A DNA stretch of 64,000 nt from Eubacterium sp. AF22-9 (GCA_003458705.1 QRVH01000005.1:33930-97929), one strand, 5' to 3'; counted from the first letter of the stretch, positions 1 through 9,421 are shown. Notes: a model not told the origin generated them from the letters alone. Made by a program: numbers and translations.

Positions 1-663
1 GATGCGGTGCTGCTCTTCAAGTGGTGGAAGCGGTACTAGCAAATTAACCATTGTTTCAGTACCAACTCTGGGCATCTTCACTCCATACGACACAGCATTT
101 ACAGCAAAATTAATATGTGGTGCTTTCAAAACCCACATGATATATCTATTATAAATCTCGCCATATGTATCAAAAGGAACAAGTTCTGGAGTACATATTC
201 CATCATCAGGAGCAACGAGTATTTTTAATAAGTAAGGACGTAGCTTGCTGTATAAAATATTACCTTTCTCAAATATCACCTTATCTCCTGATATCTTTCT
301 TTCAGATGCACATACTTTATTTAATATCGCACCTGTATCTTTTTCAATATCCTCCAAGTCCAAACTCCACATATCATTCTGAATATCATTTGGTCTTATT
401 TTTTTCTTTGTTTGAGCATATGAAGATATATCTCCCAATCTCACCCACTCCCAAGACTCAGGGATTTCAAATGGTATCTCATCCTCAGTAATCTCTAGCA
501 ATGGCTTTGACTTCTTTATCTTTTTATCTTTTATGAGCTGATCCTTTTCCAGCTTTATCTGTTCAAGCAACTCTCTCGCAGTGCCTTCTTCGGCTCTTTG
601 CTCGACGAGCTTGCCTTGAACAGCAAGCTGTAGGATACTGTTCTTTAAATCCTGTGCATTCAA
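1..663 (-). CDS. hsdS: Type I restriction-modification specificity subunit HsdS (partial, C-terminus beyond window)
   Basis: DNA-recognition subunit that guides the HsdM2HsdS methylase and the HsdR nuclease complex. The frame is open from position 663 to the window edge (221 codons). It starts with an N-terminal helix (NAQDLKNSILQLAVQGKLVE), a charged linker, then the PESWEWVRLGDI entry to the first target-recognition domain, and shows the PLPPLEEQ motif that closes a recognition domain at the edge. The start is TTG at 663-661. It sits one base after the hsdM stop and about 8 bases after a GGGAGG site at 672-677, so it is the last visible gene of the hsd operon. The second recognition domain, if present, is off the window. 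Confidence 0.93.
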   Translation of the reverse strand, partial: MNAQDLKNSILQLAVQGKLVEQRAEEGTARELLEQIKLEKDQLIKDKKIKKSKPLLEITEDEIPFEIPESWEWVRLGDISSYAQTKKKIRPNDIQNDMWSLDLEDIEKDTGAILNKVCASERKISGDKVIFEKGNILYSKLRPYLLKILVAPDDGICTPELVPFDTYGEIYNRYIMWVLKAPHINFAVNAVSYGVKMPRVGTETMVNLLVPLPPLEEQHRI

Positions 664-664
664 A

Positions 665-2134
665 TTAGTTACCTCCCAACATAGAAGTAATCTTCTCTAA
701 TACATGGTCAATCTCAGCATTAAGGGATGCTCTCTTTTCCTGATACTGATTAATTAAATCCATCGGGTCAAGGATTTCCTCTTCTTCGTGTGGGAATCCA
801 CAGAGGTCAATATTATATCCATTGGCTGCGATTTCATCTACCGTATATTTCTTAGCCTTAGGGAATCCATCTACTTCAATCTCCTCACGATTATCCCACC
901 ACTCAATGGCTGGTGCAAAATGCTCCAGCTTCATAGGCTTTGTCTTTGAGAAATTCTTATACCTCTCAGGCATGTCCAAACGATAGAACCATGTCTCCTC
1001 TGTTGGGTGTGTATTGTCAAAGAACAAAATGTTTGTCGTAATAGAAGTATACGGAGCAAACACACTATGTGGCATTCTTATGACTGTATGAAGATTAAAC
1101 TCCTCAAGCAGTTTCTTCTTGATATTTACCTTTGCATTATCAGTACCAAAGAGGAAACCATCAGGAAGAATAATTCCACATCTACCATCTTTCTTTAAGC
1201 GGAACATAATAATATCCATGAATAAATCAGCAGTCTCTGAACTACGCAGTTCCATAGGGAAGTTTGCTTTTACAGAATCCTTTTCATTACCGCCATATGG
1301 TGGGTTCATAAGGACAAGATCAAACTTTTCCATCTTTCTGTACTCTTTGTAATCAGTCTCAAGAGTATTGCCATGAATTATCTCAGGGTTATCAATATCA
1401 TGCAGGAGCATATTTGTAACACAGAGAATATGTGGCAGAGCTTTCTTCTCCACACCATAAACTGTATTATTATAAATTTCCTTGTTCTCGTTAGATTTAA
1501 GGCTCTCCTCATATAATTCATTAAGAGCAGACACAAGGAATCCGCCAGTACCACAGGCAAAGTCAGCTACCCTCTCGCCTAGTCTTGGCTTAGTAACTTT
1601 TACCATGAAGTCAGTTACAGCTCTAGGTGTGTAGTATTCTCCTGAATTACCAGCACTTTGTAAATCTTTCAGAAATGACTCGTAGATTGAGCCAAATGCG
1701 TGTCTTTCCTCATACTCTGTAAAATCAATTTCATCAATGATATTGATGACCTGTCTAAGCAGGATACCATCTTTCATATAGTTGTTGGCATCCTCAAAGG
1801 CGTAACGCACCATCATCTGGTTCATTGGAGTATCCTCTGATACCTCAAGATTTTTAAGTGCAGGGAACAGCTTATTATTGACAAAATCAAGAAGTGCATC
1901 TCCGGTAAGAGCCTGACCATCCTTGTTATCTACCGCCCAGTTTCTCCACTTGTACTCATCGGGAATGATAGAAATATAATCATCATTGATAAGCTCCCAT
2001 TCCTCTTCTTTTGCATCATATATCTTTAAAAACAGAGTCCATACAATCTGTTCAATACGTTGAGCATCTCCATTTACCCCTGCGTCATTACGCATTACAT
2101 CTTGTATTCTCTTAACGAAATTAGTTATAGCCAT
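665..2134 (-). CDS. hsdM: Type I restriction-modification DNA methyltransferase HsdM
   Basis: N6-adenine methyltransferase of the type I system. From the second Met (MAITNFVKRIQ) it has the helical N-terminal HsdM domain, the SAM-binding motif DFACGTGG near residue 191 and the catalytic NPPY motif near residue 277, then a C-terminal segment that packs on HsdS. I chose the start at 2134 because a weak AGG site precedes it and the family usually begins MAITNF. An upstream in-frame Met at 2155 would add seven residues. The stop is one base from hsdS, so the two are probably translated together. The length of 489 residues is normal and the frame is intact. Confidence 0.96.
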   Translation of the reverse strand: MAITNFVKRIQDVMRNDAGVNGDAQRIEQIVWTLFLKIYDAKEEEWELINDDYISIIPDEYKWRNWAVDNKDGQALTGDALLDFVNNKLFPALKNLEVSEDTPMNQMMVRYAFEDANNYMKDGILLRQVINIIDEIDFTEYEERHAFGSIYESFLKDLQSAGNSGEYYTPRAVTDFMVKVTKPRLGERVADFACGTGGFLVSALNELYEESLKSNENKEIYNNTVYGVEKKALPHILCVTNMLLHDIDNPEIIHGNTLETDYKEYRKMEKFDLVLMNPPYGGNEKDSVKANFPMELRSSETADLFMDIIMFRLKKDGRCGIILPDGFLFGTDNAKVNIKKKLLEEFNLHTVIRMPHSVFAPYTSITTNILFFDNTHPTEETWFYRLDMPERYKNFSKTKPMKLEHFAPAIEWWDNREEIEVDGFPKAKKYTVDEIAANGYNIDLCGFPHEEEEILDPMDLINQYQEKRASLNAEIDHVLEKITSMLGGN

Positions 2135-2203
2135 TGATAAAAAACCTACTTTCACTGTTTCTTTGTTATGTTCTTTTGCCGGACATATTTATATTACATT
2201 TTT

Positions 2204-2297
2204 ACTTGGTGCATGAAATCTTGAAAAGTCACTTACCAAGTATTTATCATACTTGGTGCATGAAATCTTGAAAAGTCACTTACCAAGTATTTATCAT
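2204..2297. repeat. 47-bp exact tandem duplication (2 copies plus about 6 bases)
   Basis: Positions 2204-2250 and 2251-2297 are identical, followed by the first bases of a third copy. The unit is not a multiple of three and covers the 3' end of the small gene at 2233-2724. The duplication therefore replaces that gene's last codons and stop: with one copy the protein would end in SKNVI, with two it ends in SMINTW. A slippage event, a variable repeat or an assembly artefact would all look like this. Confidence 0.95.
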
Positions 2298-2724
2298 ACT
2301 TGGGAAATGCATATTCTTCCTTAATACCAGTAACTTTATTCTTTTTGTTTCCATTGAACCAAATACTATGTTTTCCTATATTCTTACCCTTTTTATTTGT
2401 AACACATTCATCCAAAAATTCTTTTGAAGAAAGAATCCATGTTTTTTCCAATCGTTCTGAATAAAATACAAAATAAAAATTAGGTGTAAGTTCATGAGTT
2501 ATCGCTGAAAATAATGCAGCATCGCCATCAGTTACGTCTTTTGACCTAGCTTTAATCTGTATCTCTATGAATACACCATCCTCACGTTTTATAACGCAAT
2601 CTACGCCATGGTCATCAACTAATGGCATATAACAATCTAATCCCTCCATCAGCATATCCCCAACTATTTTGTATTCCATTCTTTTACCAAATCCAGCAGA
2701 ATGTCTAAATGAATTATCTATCAT
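2233..2724 (-). CDS. PD-(D/E)XK nuclease-like (DUF4365-type) protein inside the hsd operon
   Basis: Small protein of about 163 residues from the Met at 2724 (MIDNSF), chosen because a GAGG site lies five bases before it; the start is 10 bases after the hsdR stop. The visible core is GVDCVIKREDG followed by FIEIQIKAR. This gives the D...ExQxK spacing of PD-(D/E)XK nuclease folds, with a later segment (NFYFVFYSE, TWILSSKEF) like DUF4365-type proteins. The family call rests on motif recognition only. It lies between hsdR and hsdM on the same strand, so it is probably co-transcribed with the restriction system. A 47-bp tandem duplication alters its C-terminus. Its role, if any, in restriction is unknown. 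Confidence 0.75.
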   Translation of the reverse strand: MIDNSFRHSAGFGKRMEYKIVGDMLMEGLDCYMPLVDDHGVDCVIKREDGVFIEIQIKARSKDVTDGDAALFSAITHELTPNFYFVFYSERLEKTWILSSKEFLDECVTNKKGKNIGKHSIWFNGNKKNKVTGIKEEYAFPKYDKYLVSDFSRFHAPSMINTW

Positions 2725-2734
2725 ATTATCCTCA

Positions 2735-5109
2735 CTACGCAGAGAAGATTTCATCTTCCAGTTCTTTCACAGCCTGTTCATATGCTGCTTTACCTCCAAA
2801 GGCTTTGACAATCTTCATAGGACTACCAAACTGCTGGAATTCGTGTAACTGTAAAACCTTTGTCTCCTCTATCTCTTTCAATCCTTCACTTGCATACTTA
2901 TCCATAAGTGTTCCCAGAACCTTTTGTGCAAGCTCAGAATACTTATAGAGATATCCTCTCTTTTGAACATTTTTGATACGCTCTATACGGGTAAGCGGTG
3001 CTTTATCATATGCAAGGTGCAGGATTAAATCAAAATCGTCTATATCAGTCTGACCTGTCTCTTCACGAACAGCATCCAGCAGTACACCATCCTCACGAAG
3101 TTCTTCTACGATAGCCTGTTTCTTCTTTGCTTCATTCCACTTCTTAAGGAATACATCTAACCTCGCATACTGTCCTAAAATATTCTTTCTTGTGTAATCG
3201 ATAAGACTTTCAGTTATAAGTTTTCCATCCTTATCAATATACTGTATTCTCTCCGACAGAACTTTGACTTCTACATCCTTGACATAATACTTCTTAGGCT
3301 TCTCAGAGCCATCACCATTACCCCAATCATCGCCAGAATCACCAGTATTTCCTGTATTTCCAGTACCTGAATTACTGCCAGTATCATCTCCTGTATTTTC
3401 AGTATCGTCTTCATTGCCTGTTACTGGATTTACTGGGTCATCGCCAGTAATGTCGATTACTACCTCAGGATTACCATCAAAATCTTTATCAGCAAATAAT
3501 CTTGATGCGTTACGGAAGTCCATAATTGTAAAATATGTTTTTCCATAATCCTCAAGCAGACGAGTACCTCGGCCAATAATCTGCTTGAATTCTGTCATGG
3601 AATTTATATTGTTATCCAACACAATGAGCTTGCACATTTTAGCATCAACACCAGTAGTCATCAGCTTACTTGTGACTGCTATAACAGGATATGTACTGTC
3701 CTCATCAATGAAATTATCCAGTTGGGCTTTACCTTCAGCATTATCTCCAGTTATACGCATAATGTACTTATGGTTCTCAGTCCACAGGTCTTTATTCTCA
3801 ACAATGAGAGCCTGACGCATACGCTCCGCATGCTCCACATCTACGCAGAACACAATGGTCTTACTGAACCTGTCAGTTTTCTTCAAAAATTCTGTAACTT
3901 TCTTTGCAATAACTTTGGTTCTCTCATCAAGTACAAGAGTCCTGTCAAAGTCTTTGATATTATATTCTCTGTCCTCGATTTCATAGCCATTATCATCAAT
4001 TTTTCCAGCTTCTGGACGATATCCAACAAGGTCTTTATCAAGTCCTATACGAATGACTTTATATGGAGCAAGGAATCCATCATTAATTCCCTGTTTCAGA
4101 GAATACTCATAAATAGCTTCTCCAAAATATGTTTGTGAAGATGCTTCTTTTGTTTCAATTGGTGTAGCTGTCATACCTATCTGAGTTGCACCAGAGAAAT
4201 ACTCTAATATTTTTCTCCAAGCAGACTCTTCCTTAGCAGAGCCTCTATGACACTCATCAATGAGTATCAGATCAAAGAACTCAGGCTTAAACTGCTTGAA
4301 TGGCTCTACGCCCTCATCACCAGCTAACTGCTGGTACAATGCAAGATAGATTTCATAAGAACTGTCGAGCTGTTTATTCTCGACTTTAGTCATTTTACCC
4401 CCGAATGGCTTGAAATCACCAGATATTGTCTGGTCTACAAGGACATTCCTATCTGCAAGGAACAATATCTTCTTTTTAATACCAGCTTTCCATAGTCTGT
4501 AGATAATCTGAAAAGCCATGAATGTTTTACCAGTTCCAGTTGCACAGACTAAGAGTACCCTGTCTCTGCCACTTGCTACAGCATTTACAGTTCTGTCGAT
4601 GGCAATTCTCTGATAGTAACGAGGTGTCTTATAACCTGGTGCCCAGTAATATGGCTCTAGCAGAGCTTTCTCACCAATTTCAGAGAAATTCATCTCATTT
4701 ACATATCTGTGATACAGTTCATCTGGCGATGGGAACTCATTTAATGAAAGATTGCGAATATCACCAGTTATTAAATCCTGCTCTACAAAGCCATCTCCAT
4801 TGGATGCATATACAAACTTTACATCCAGAGTTTCTGCATACTCTATAGCCTGTTGCAGTCCCGCTCCTACTGAATGGTTGTTATCCTTAGCTTCTATGAT
4901 TGCTAATGGAAAATTAGGCTTATAGAATAGCAAATAATCTGCTCGCTTCTGCTTGCCTCGTGAAGTTACATTACCCCTTAGGATGATGTGACCTGCTGTG
5001 AATGCATACTCATAACGAATCTGCTTTTATCCCAGCCTGATTGCTCTACCGCTGGAGTTATATATCTTGCTTTTATATCTTCTTCTGAAAGTTTTTCTTT
5101 TCCCATACC
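2735..5109 (-). CDS. hsdR: Type I restriction endonuclease/translocase subunit HsdR (frameshifted as read)
   Basis: ATP-driven DNA translocase and nuclease. Reconstructed length is about 791 residues: MGKEKLSEEDIKARYI start, RecB-like nuclease residues around ADYLLF and AIIEAKD, Walker A ATGTGKT near residue 190, the DEAD-type box DECHR, helicase motif GRGTRLLEDYG, and a Gly/Asn/Thr/Asp-rich linker before the C-terminal HsdM-binding part. As read, the frame breaks near 5010: one G is missing in what should encode VMEYAFTAGH, so the first 33 codons are in another frame and the long frame opens only at 4933. Adding one base restores a whole-codon gene. A consensus error is likely, though a real mutation would silence restriction and leave methylation intact. 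First gene of the hsd operon. Confidence 0.9.
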
Positions 5110-5165
5110 CAACACAACTCCCCTCTTTAGTACTCGTAAAATCTTACACATCACTTATAATGTGA

Positions 5166-5194
5166 ATTATAGCAAAATTGTATTGTTAATGCAA
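5166..5194 (-). promoter_or_regulatory. Probable promoter of the hsd operon
   Basis: Read on the minus strand: -35 TTGCAT (5189-5194), a 17-base spacer, and -10 TATAAT (5166-5171) preceded by TG, an extended -10. It lies about 57 bases upstream of the hsdR start at 5109. The gap 5110-5353 holds this promoter and the leader of the divergent DUF3800 gene. Confidence 0.7.
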
Positions 5195-5353
5195 AATGTC
5201 AAACCTCTATTGCTTCTGCAAAATCTTTGGCTAATACAGTCTATAGATTTTTTTATTGTTCTATGCTTTTAAAAATATTATTTTTATATGGTAATTCTCC
5301 ACTTTTTATAGTATAATATTTTCATTATTTATTTAAAGGAGCAACTTAATTAT

Positions 5354-6202
5354 ATGCTTGTATTCATAGACGAAAGCGGATATCCTCGCCCTACTGACGA
5401 AAGCGGATATCCTCGCCCTACTGATTCAACCAAAAATCCAATTTTACTTGGAGTTTGTATCATGAAAATGATATTAAACCTATAACAAATCAGATATATA
5501 AATTAAAAGAAATGATTTATGGGAAACAAGACGAAATAAAATCTACAAAACTTATTCGTGAAGCGACTATTACAAAAAATCGAACAAATAATAAAACTTA
5601 TGTTGAAGGCATGGTAGACATCATCACTTCTTATGACGCTGCTATTTTTGCTGTAATTATGGACAAACCAGATGAATCAATTATTGTACCCGTACATCAT
5701 CTTCCAAAACAATATTATCTATTATTAAAAAAAGTGGAATTTTATTGCAACCATCATCACTATGGGAAAGCAATGATGATATTTGATGAGGTACATGAAG
5801 AAGCTGATAGAAAAATTGCTGAAGCCATTACTGGCTTTTTGTTCAAAACAAATTTTGGACGTTCTTTCCATCACATATTAGAAATGCCATTGTTTGTCAG
5901 TTCTGCTGTAACTCCCGCAGTACAGTTTGCTGATATATTTGCTGGTATCGTAAGACATTATTATGAAAACGAACTTGATCAAAAAGAACCAGAAACAAAA
6001 TTTCAAAAATGGATTGTAAAGCTCTTTACCCAATTACATAATATCACAGAGAATAACTATATTCCAAAATCTCACTTTTTAGAATATGGTTTCCAAAAAA
6101 TAGGCAAAAAATTTTTCATACCCTGTAAGTGAAAAATTTTCCACACTTGATAAGGATGAAAATCTTTTAGATGAATATATTCCGGAAGATTTTTCAGAAT
6201 AA
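5354..6202 (+). pseudogene. DUF3800 family protein (two frameshifts and an internal duplication as read)
   Basis: The N-terminus MLVFIDESG is the acidic signature of DUF3800, a family of RNase H-like fold proteins often found near defence genes. The body carries FDEVHEEADRKIAEAI and the family-like AVQFADIFAGIVRHYY helix. Three defects are seen. DESGYPRPT is duplicated by a 27-bp repeat. One base is missing near 5458, where the frame jumps before HENDIKPI. One base is extra near 6122 (CCC for CC), after which the natural tail SEKFSTLDKDE continues to a stop at 6200-6202. Undoing both gives about 282 residues. AGGAG lies 9 bases before the ATG. A TATAAT lies upstream near 5310. It may be functional if the indels are errors. 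Confidence 0.8.
5369..5422 (+). repeat. 27-bp exact tandem duplication inside the DUF3800 gene
   Basis: Positions 5369-5395 and 5396-5422 are identical. The unit is nine codons, so DESGYPRPT, which contains the family's key acidic residues, is doubled in frame. Normal family members have this segment once. Confidence 0.95.
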
Positions 6203-6210
6203 ATATTTAA

Positions 6211-6238
6211 TTGACTTCATATAAATATTGTGTATAAT
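6211..6238 (+). promoter_or_regulatory. Near-consensus promoter of candidate small RNA
   Basis: TTGACT (6211-6216), a 16-base spacer and a perfect TATAAT (6233-6238) lie just after the DUF3800 stop. No coding start follows; the transcript would run straight into a strong terminator at 6324. Confidence 0.75.
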
Positions 6239-6267
6239 ATTATTAGAGTCATATGTTGTTCCGTCCT

Positions 6268-6311
6268 GGAGCTGCGTAGGACTCATTATGGAGCTGCGTA
6301 GGACTCATTAT
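6268..6311 (+). repeat. 22-bp exact tandem duplication in the candidate small RNA
   Basis: Positions 6268-6289 and 6290-6311 are identical. This is the third short exact tandem duplication within about 4 kb. Confidence 0.95.
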
Positions 6312-6323
6312 ATTAGCAATGTG

Positions 6324-6355
6324 TCGCACCTGCAGTTTAGCAGGTGCGATTTTTA
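6324..6355 (+). terminator. Intrinsic terminator of the candidate small RNA
   Basis: TCGCACCTGC (6324-6333) and GCAGGTGCGA (6340-6349) form a perfect 10-bp stem with a 6-base loop, followed by a run of five T. From here to 6547 the DNA is very AT-rich and I see nothing else in it. Confidence 0.88.
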
Positions 6356-6547
6356 TAAAAATTTTTTTAATAAAACTAAATCAAGATAAAATGATAAACT
6401 CAAAATAAATAAAATTTTTCAAATTTACATATCTGTCAAAAATCATTAATACTGACTTTCCTTTAAATATCCAATAAAACTCTATACACTAATATTGGGT
6501 GGAAAACTATTTATTCCCATAAAGCTAGCCGATTTTATTTAAAAACA

Positions 6548-6587
6548 TTTCGGGGCATGAAAAGCTTTCGCCTTCCATGCCCCGAAA
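6548..6587 (-). terminator. Intrinsic terminator downstream of ppdK
   Basis: A 12-bp perfect stem (6548-6559 with 6576-6587, core CGGGGCATG) lies 24 bases past the ppdK stop. On the minus strand it is followed by a T-rich stretch. Confidence 0.88.
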
Positions 6588-6611
6588 CTCGTGTTATGGT
6601 CAGAAATTGGA

Positions 6612-9242
6612 TTATTTCTCTTCTGCAATCGCAGCCTGTGCTGCTGCAAGTCTTGCAATAGGTACTCTGAATGGTGAGCAGCTCACATAATCAAGCCCAA
6701 TCTTGTGGCAGAATGCAACTGATGAAGGATCTCCACCATGCTCTCCACAGATACCTATGTGAAGATTCGGATTAACCGGTCTTCCAAGCTTTATTGTCAT
6801 CTCCATAAGCTTGCCTACACCATTCTGGTCAAGCTTTGCAAATGGGTCATTCTCAAATATCTTAGATTCATAATATGCATTAAGGAACTTACCAGCGTCA
6901 TCTCTTGAGAATCCGAATGTCATCTGTGTAAGATCGTTAGTACCAAAGCAGAAGAAATCAGCTTCCTTGGCAATCTCATCAGCAGTAAGTGCAGCTCTTG
7001 GAATCTCAATCATAGTACCAACCTCGTATTCAAGGTCGATTCCTGCTGCCTTAATCTCTTCATCTGCTGTCTCAACAACAGTCTTCTTTACATACTTTAA
7101 TTCCTTAACCTCACAGATAAGAGGAATCATAATCTCAGGCTTAACATTCCAGTCAGGATGTGCCTTCTTAACATTGATTGCAGCTCTTATAACAGCTCTT
7201 GTCTGCATCTTGGCAATCTCTGGATATGTTACTGCAAGACGGCATCCTCTGTGTCCCATCATTGGATTAAACTCATGAAGACTTGCAATAATATTCTTAA
7301 TAGTCTCTACTGACTTGCCCTGTGATTCAGCTAACTTCTTAATATCTTCTTCCTCTGTAGGAACAAATTCATGAAGAGGTGGATCAAGGAATCTGATAGT
7401 TACAGGATTACCTTCAAGTGCCTCATAAAGTGCTTCGAAATCTCCCTGCTGATATGGCAGAATCTTATCCAGTGCTGCTTCTCTTTCTTCTACAGTATCA
7501 GAACATATCATCTCTCTGAATGCTGCAATTCTGTCCTCTTCAAAGAACATATGCTCAGTACGGCAAAGTCCGATACCTTCTGCTCCAAGTTCTCTTGCCT
7601 TCTTGGCATCCTTAGGAGTATCTGCATTAGTACGAACCTTTAACTTTCTGTACTTATCAGCCCACTCCATAACTCTTCCAAACTCTCCTGCAATCTTGGC
7701 ATCAACCGTAGGAATCTGTCCATCATATATGTTGCCTGTTGTACCATCAATAGATATATAATCTCCTTCATGGTATTCCTTGCCTGCAAGTGTGAACTTC
7801 TTATTAGCTTCATCCATTGCAATATCACCACAGCCAGATACACAGCAGGTTCCCATACCTCTTGCAACAACCGCTGCATGGCTTGTCATACCTCCTCTTA
7901 CAGTAAGAATACCCTGTGAAGCCTTCATACCTGTAATATCTTCTGGCGATGTCTCAAGTCTTACAAGAACAACCTTCTCTCCTCTTGCATTCCACTCTTC
8001 TGCGTCTTCTGCTGAGAAAACAATCTTACCACATGCAGCGCCAGGAGATGCTCCAAGACCTCTTCCTGCTGGAGTTGCAGCCTTAAGTGCAGCTGCATCA
8101 AACTGAGGATGAAGAAGTGTATCAAGATTACGAGGATCAATCATTGCAACTGCTTCCTTCTCTGTTCTCATCCCCTCATCTACAAGGTCGCATGCAATCT
8201 TTAATGCTGCCTGTGCTGTTCTCTTACCATTACGTGTCTGTAACATGAACAGCTTGCCATGCTCTACTGTAAATTCCATATCCTGCATATCTCTGTAATG
8301 TTCTTCCAGAGTTGCACACACATCCTTAAACTGCTCAAATGCTTCCGGGAACTTCTCACTCATTTCCTGAATATGCATTGGAGTTCTTACTCCGGCAACA
8401 ACATCTTCACCCTGTGCGTTAGTAAGGAACTCTCCAAAAAGTCCTTTAGCACCAGTTGCAGGATCTCTTGTAAATGCTACACCAGTTCCACAGTCATCCC
8501 CCATATTACCAAATGCCATAGACTGTACATTAACTGCTGTTCCCCAAGAATAAGGAATATCATTATCTCTTCTGTATACATTAGCTCTTGGGTTGTCCCA
8601 TGAACGGAATACAGCTTTTATAGCTCCGTATAACTGTTCCTTAGGATCATCTGGGAAATCCTTGCCAATCTTAGACTTATATTCAGCCTTAAACTGTGTT
8701 GCAAGCTCCTTAAGATCATCCGCTGTAAGCTCTACATCAAGCTTAACCCCTCTCTCATCCTTCATCTTGTCAATAAGCTCTTCGAAATATTTCTTGCCAA
8801 CTTCCATAACTACATCTGAATACATCTGGATAAATCTTCTATAACAATCCCATGCCCATCTTGGATTGCCGGATTTCTGTGCAATTACATTAACAACGTC
8901 CTCGTTAAGTCCAAGATTAAGGATTGTATCCATCATACCCGGCATAGAAGCTCTTGCTCCAGAACGAACAGAAACTAAAAGTGGATTCTCCATATCTCCA
9001 AACTTCTTGCCTGTAATCTGTTCCATCTTCTCAATATGTTCGTTAATCTGTCCCATGATCTCATCATTGATTTCTCTACCATCCTCGTAATACTGGGTAC
9101 AAGCTTCCGTAGTAATAGTAAACCCCTGTGGAACCGGAAGACCAATATTAGTCATCTCTGCCAGATTCGCACCTTTACCACCGAGAAGCTCACGCATATC
9201 TGCGTTACCCTCTGTAAACAAATACACCCATTTCTTTCCCAT
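6612..9242 (-). CDS. ppdK: Pyruvate, phosphate dikinase
   Basis: Interconverts pyruvate, ATP and Pi with PEP, AMP and PPi, the PEP/pyruvate node of many anaerobic glycolytic bacteria. At 876 residues it is full length. It has the N-terminal ATP-grasp domain (GGKGANLAEM near residue 22, then RSGARASMPGMMDT), the swivelling phospho-His domain with GGMTSHAAVVARGMG (active His near residue 455), and the C-terminal PEP/pyruvate barrel (GLCRTEHMF, FGTNDLTQMTFG, GICGEHGGD with the catalytic Cys). GGAGG precedes the ATG. Single-gene unit with its own promoter and terminator. The sister phosphotransferase ptsI lies about 18 kb away. Confidence 0.98.
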   Translation of the reverse strand: MGKKWVYLFTEGNADMRELLGGKGANLAEMTNIGLPVPQGFTITTEACTQYYEDGREINDEIMGQINEHIEKMEQITGKKFGDMENPLLVSVRSGARASMPGMMDTILNLGLNEDVVNVIAQKSGNPRWAWDCYRRFIQMYSDVVMEVGKKYFEELIDKMKDERGVKLDVELTADDLKELATQFKAEYKSKIGKDFPDDPKEQLYGAIKAVFRSWDNPRANVYRRDNDIPYSWGTAVNVQSMAFGNMGDDCGTGVAFTRDPATGAKGLFGEFLTNAQGEDVVAGVRTPMHIQEMSEKFPEAFEQFKDVCATLEEHYRDMQDMEFTVEHGKLFMLQTRNGKRTAQAALKIACDLVDEGMRTEKEAVAMIDPRNLDTLLHPQFDAAALKAATPAGRGLGASPGAACGKIVFSAEDAEEWNARGEKVVLVRLETSPEDITGMKASQGILTVRGGMTSHAAVVARGMGTCCVSGCGDIAMDEANKKFTLAGKEYHEGDYISIDGTTGNIYDGQIPTVDAKIAGEFGRVMEWADKYRKLKVRTNADTPKDAKKARELGAEGIGLCRTEHMFFEEDRIAAFREMICSDTVEEREAALDKILPYQQGDFEALYEALEGNPVTIRFLDPPLHEFVPTEEEDIKKLAESQGKSVETIKNIIASLHEFNPMMGHRGCRLAVTYPEIAKMQTRAVIRAAINVKKAHPDWNVKPEIMIPLICEVKELKYVKKTVVETADEEIKAAGIDLEYEVGTMIEIPRAALTADEIAKEADFFCFGTNDLTQMTFGFSRDDAGKFLNAYYESKIFENDPFAKLDQNGVGKLMEMTIKLGRPVNPNLHIGICGEHGGDPSSVAFCHKIGLDYVSCSPFRVPIARLAAAQAAIAEEK

Positions 9243-9303
9243 AACAAAACCTCCATAATTTAATATTCAGTTATTTAAGTAGTATATTTCTTAGCTTGTT
9301 AAA

Positions 9304-9332
9304 ATTATAACATAGTAATCGTTTTCGTGCAA
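9304..9332 (-). promoter_or_regulatory. Probable ppdK promoter
   Basis: On the minus strand: TTGCAC (9327-9332), a 17-base spacer and a perfect TATAAT (9304-9309), about 60 bases before the ppdK start. Confidence 0.72.
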
Positions 9333-9415
9333 CCATAAATGTATTTATTTTAATACAATTTTATATACAAGCCTTACATTTACAGAATATGCTTAATATG
9401 GGAAAATATTCATGC

Positions 9416-9421
9416 TATACT
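9416..9421 (+). promoter_or_regulatory. -10 element ahead of the DUF4250 gene
   Basis: TGCTATACT, an extended -10 (TATACT at 9416-9421), lies about 55 bases before the ATG at 9477. No convincing -35 box was found. Confidence 0.5.

Larger units (their letters stand above)
6245..6355 (+). ncRNA. Candidate small RNA, about 110 nt
   Basis: A strong promoter at 6211-6238 and a perfect 10-bp stem terminator at 6324-6349 bracket about 110 transcribed bases with no credible reading frame. The body can fold: GTCCT and AGGAC flank a ten-base loop with GGAGCTGCG, and GAGTC near 6246 can pair with GACTC. The GGAGCTGCG loop region is doubled by a 22-bp tandem duplication, so the natural form may be about 90 nt. 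I do not recognise a known RNA family. The next gene, ppdK, is on the other strand, so this is not a leader of it. Confidence 0.55.

Noticed and set aside
6203..6360. Type III toxin-antitoxin (ToxIN-like) locus, because of short tandem repeats plus a terminator
   Set aside because: ToxIN needs repeats and terminator upstream of a same-strand toxin gene. Here the only following gene, ppdK, is on the other strand, and only two copies are present.
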